DNA of 64,000 bases from Mastigamoeba balamuthi (taxonomy: Eukaryota > Evosea > Mastigamoebida > Mastigamoebidae). Positions 63,124 through 64,000 of the stretch are shown here, piece by piece. Made by a program: the position numbers and the translations under genes. Within the stretch, counting starts at the first letter, position 1; every line of letters starts with the position of its first letter. The notes under the pieces were generated by a model, which had not been told where the DNA came from, searched no databases, and saw only the letters and a program-made list of their open reading frames with translations. The stretch is from contig CACRSC010000021.1 in assembly GCA_902651635.1 (NCBI GenBank), positions 330,004 through 394,003 on the forward strand, written 5' to 3'.

Positions 63124-64000
63124 AAGGACTCTCGCCATGCTGACTCATTTGCCTTCAAGATGACAACTGCATTCCAGCTTTACATGCTCTCACTTCTCTG
63201 TGTCCTGCCTCCTGGCCCAACGAAGCTATACACACAAACCATGAACAAGATATCCCAGCTGCTTATTGCACCCCACTCAGGATGCTGGTGCTGCCAACCT
63301 CTTTTCAATAGTTCACTTCAACACAGTTGTCATAATGTGAACTGGTCTTGTTTCATTCTCTAAAGTGACCTGTTTCATCATAGACTTATTCTATTTGTCT
63401 GAACTCAATGCCCTTCTGAAAGTTAAAATGATAGTTCTTCTCAGCTTTGAATCTGCACAATGTTCCGAATGACTCAGGAGAGTCCATTGGTTCCTCGGAA
63501 TCGGTACTTGTTAATCAGAAATCGTCATTTTTGATAGAATTCTTCAGAAAAGTAGATGATTCCTGCAGATAAGTCACCTGCTTCGTCAATTCTGCTCTGA
63601 CCACAGTGTTGTCCCTTGATAGGACAGCACTGTGGTCGAGCGAAATCCTCGAAGAGGGCCTTGTCCAGACAGGAATCATCCCTGAAATTAGAATAGTGTT
63701 GGGGTGTTTACACACTCACATCACAATCCCCCCCCCAAATAAACGGCATTGAGGATGGATGGCTCTTACCTTAGTGGTGGCTGGTGAAGCCCGTGGGGTT
63801 GATTCCGGAGTCCTCTTGCTTGGCCAGTGTGCCTCCTTCATTCTTGCGGAAGATTTATTATTGTGATACAATCTCAATCCCAACACCCAAAAATCTCCCC
63901 AAACTGATTCCAAAGACTCTCATTCCTTATACATAACAATTTCCCCTTGGTATAACAATACATTTGGAAGTGTAACCAGCTATGTGTGTTTTGCGACGCA
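63124..64000. other. AT-rich end region, no gene recognised
   Basis: AT-rich sequence with a short C-run near 63,727 and small frames in both directions. The minus-strand frames at 63,515-63,715 and 63,716-63,913 have no recognisable motif. Probable continuation of the mobile island beyond the window. Confidence 0.4.

Overview
This is a GC-rich stretch of nuclear DNA from a single-celled eukaryote. Most genes are broken by short spliceosomal introns, typically about 35-70 nt with GT...AG ends, often with donor GTGCGC or GTACGC. All three standard stop codons are used. The gene content (histone H3, diphthine synthase, an AGFG-type ArfGAP, a GRIP golgin, Vps55, an SPX phosphate transporter, LIM and PB1 domains, Sel1 repeats, an ADP-ribosyltransferase, three Crinkler/RHS-type NTPase-nucleases) fits a free-living protist, most plausibly an amoeba. 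An archamoeba-like genome would fit the base composition and intron style, but the species is an inference and nothing here proves it.

Layout. 1-1.05 kb: AT-richer sequence without a confident gene. 1.05-3.1 kb: Na+/H+ exchanger (-). 3.6-4.95 kb: protein with PPF-type repeats (+). 5.1-7.4 kb: unknown 738-residue protein (-). 8.75-9.74 kb: first member of a three-copy unknown family, called the HAAKA family here. 10.26-10.43 kb: relic of the PPF family. 11.0-14.0 kb: ADP-ribosyltransferase fused to Sel1 repeats (-). 14.3-16.9 kb: divergent pair of Vps55 and a PB1/zinc-ribbon/LIM protein. 17.6-20.3 kb: CR-type NTPase-nuclease 1. 20.8-22.1 kb: DPH5. 22.4-26.1 kb: bacterial-type PEEFP P-type ATPase (-). 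26.7-30.6 kb: AGFG-like ArfGAP and a V4R-domain protein. 30.7-33.4 kb: GRIP golgin (-), containing a tandem duplication and an undetermined base. 34.2-37.0 kb: histone H3 and an SPX-SLC13 transporter. 37.0-40.4 kb: AT-rich island with decayed, mobile-element-like sequence and an imperfect inverted repeat. 40.4-43.5 kb: CR 2. 43.7-47.3 kb: large secreted LamG/glycosidase-like protein (-). 47.6-47.9 kb: second PPF relic. 48.2-51.2 kb: MMPL/RND-type transporter. 51.8-55.4 kb: HAAKA copy B followed by CR 3. 55.4-56.7 kb: DnaQ-like exonuclease (-). 57.3-58.0 kb: HAAKA copy C. 58.3-59.2 kb: TatD nuclease. 59.7-60.8 kb: unknown three-exon protein (-). 60.9-64.0 kb: second AT-rich island with a transposase-like reading frame.

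Two kinds of material alternate. Housekeeping genes (membrane transport, vesicle traffic, chromatin, translation factor modification) are intact. Accessory, lineage-specific families (HAAKA, PPF repeats, CR effectors, ART-Sel1) occur as diverged paralogues or relics between them, and AT-rich islands carry mobile-element debris. The most interesting undescribed material is the HAAKA family and its neighbourhood with CR 3, the PPF-repeat family, and the variety of N-terminal headers on the CR genes. All exon joins were worked out by eye from frame, splice dinucleotides and family conservation, without RNA evidence.
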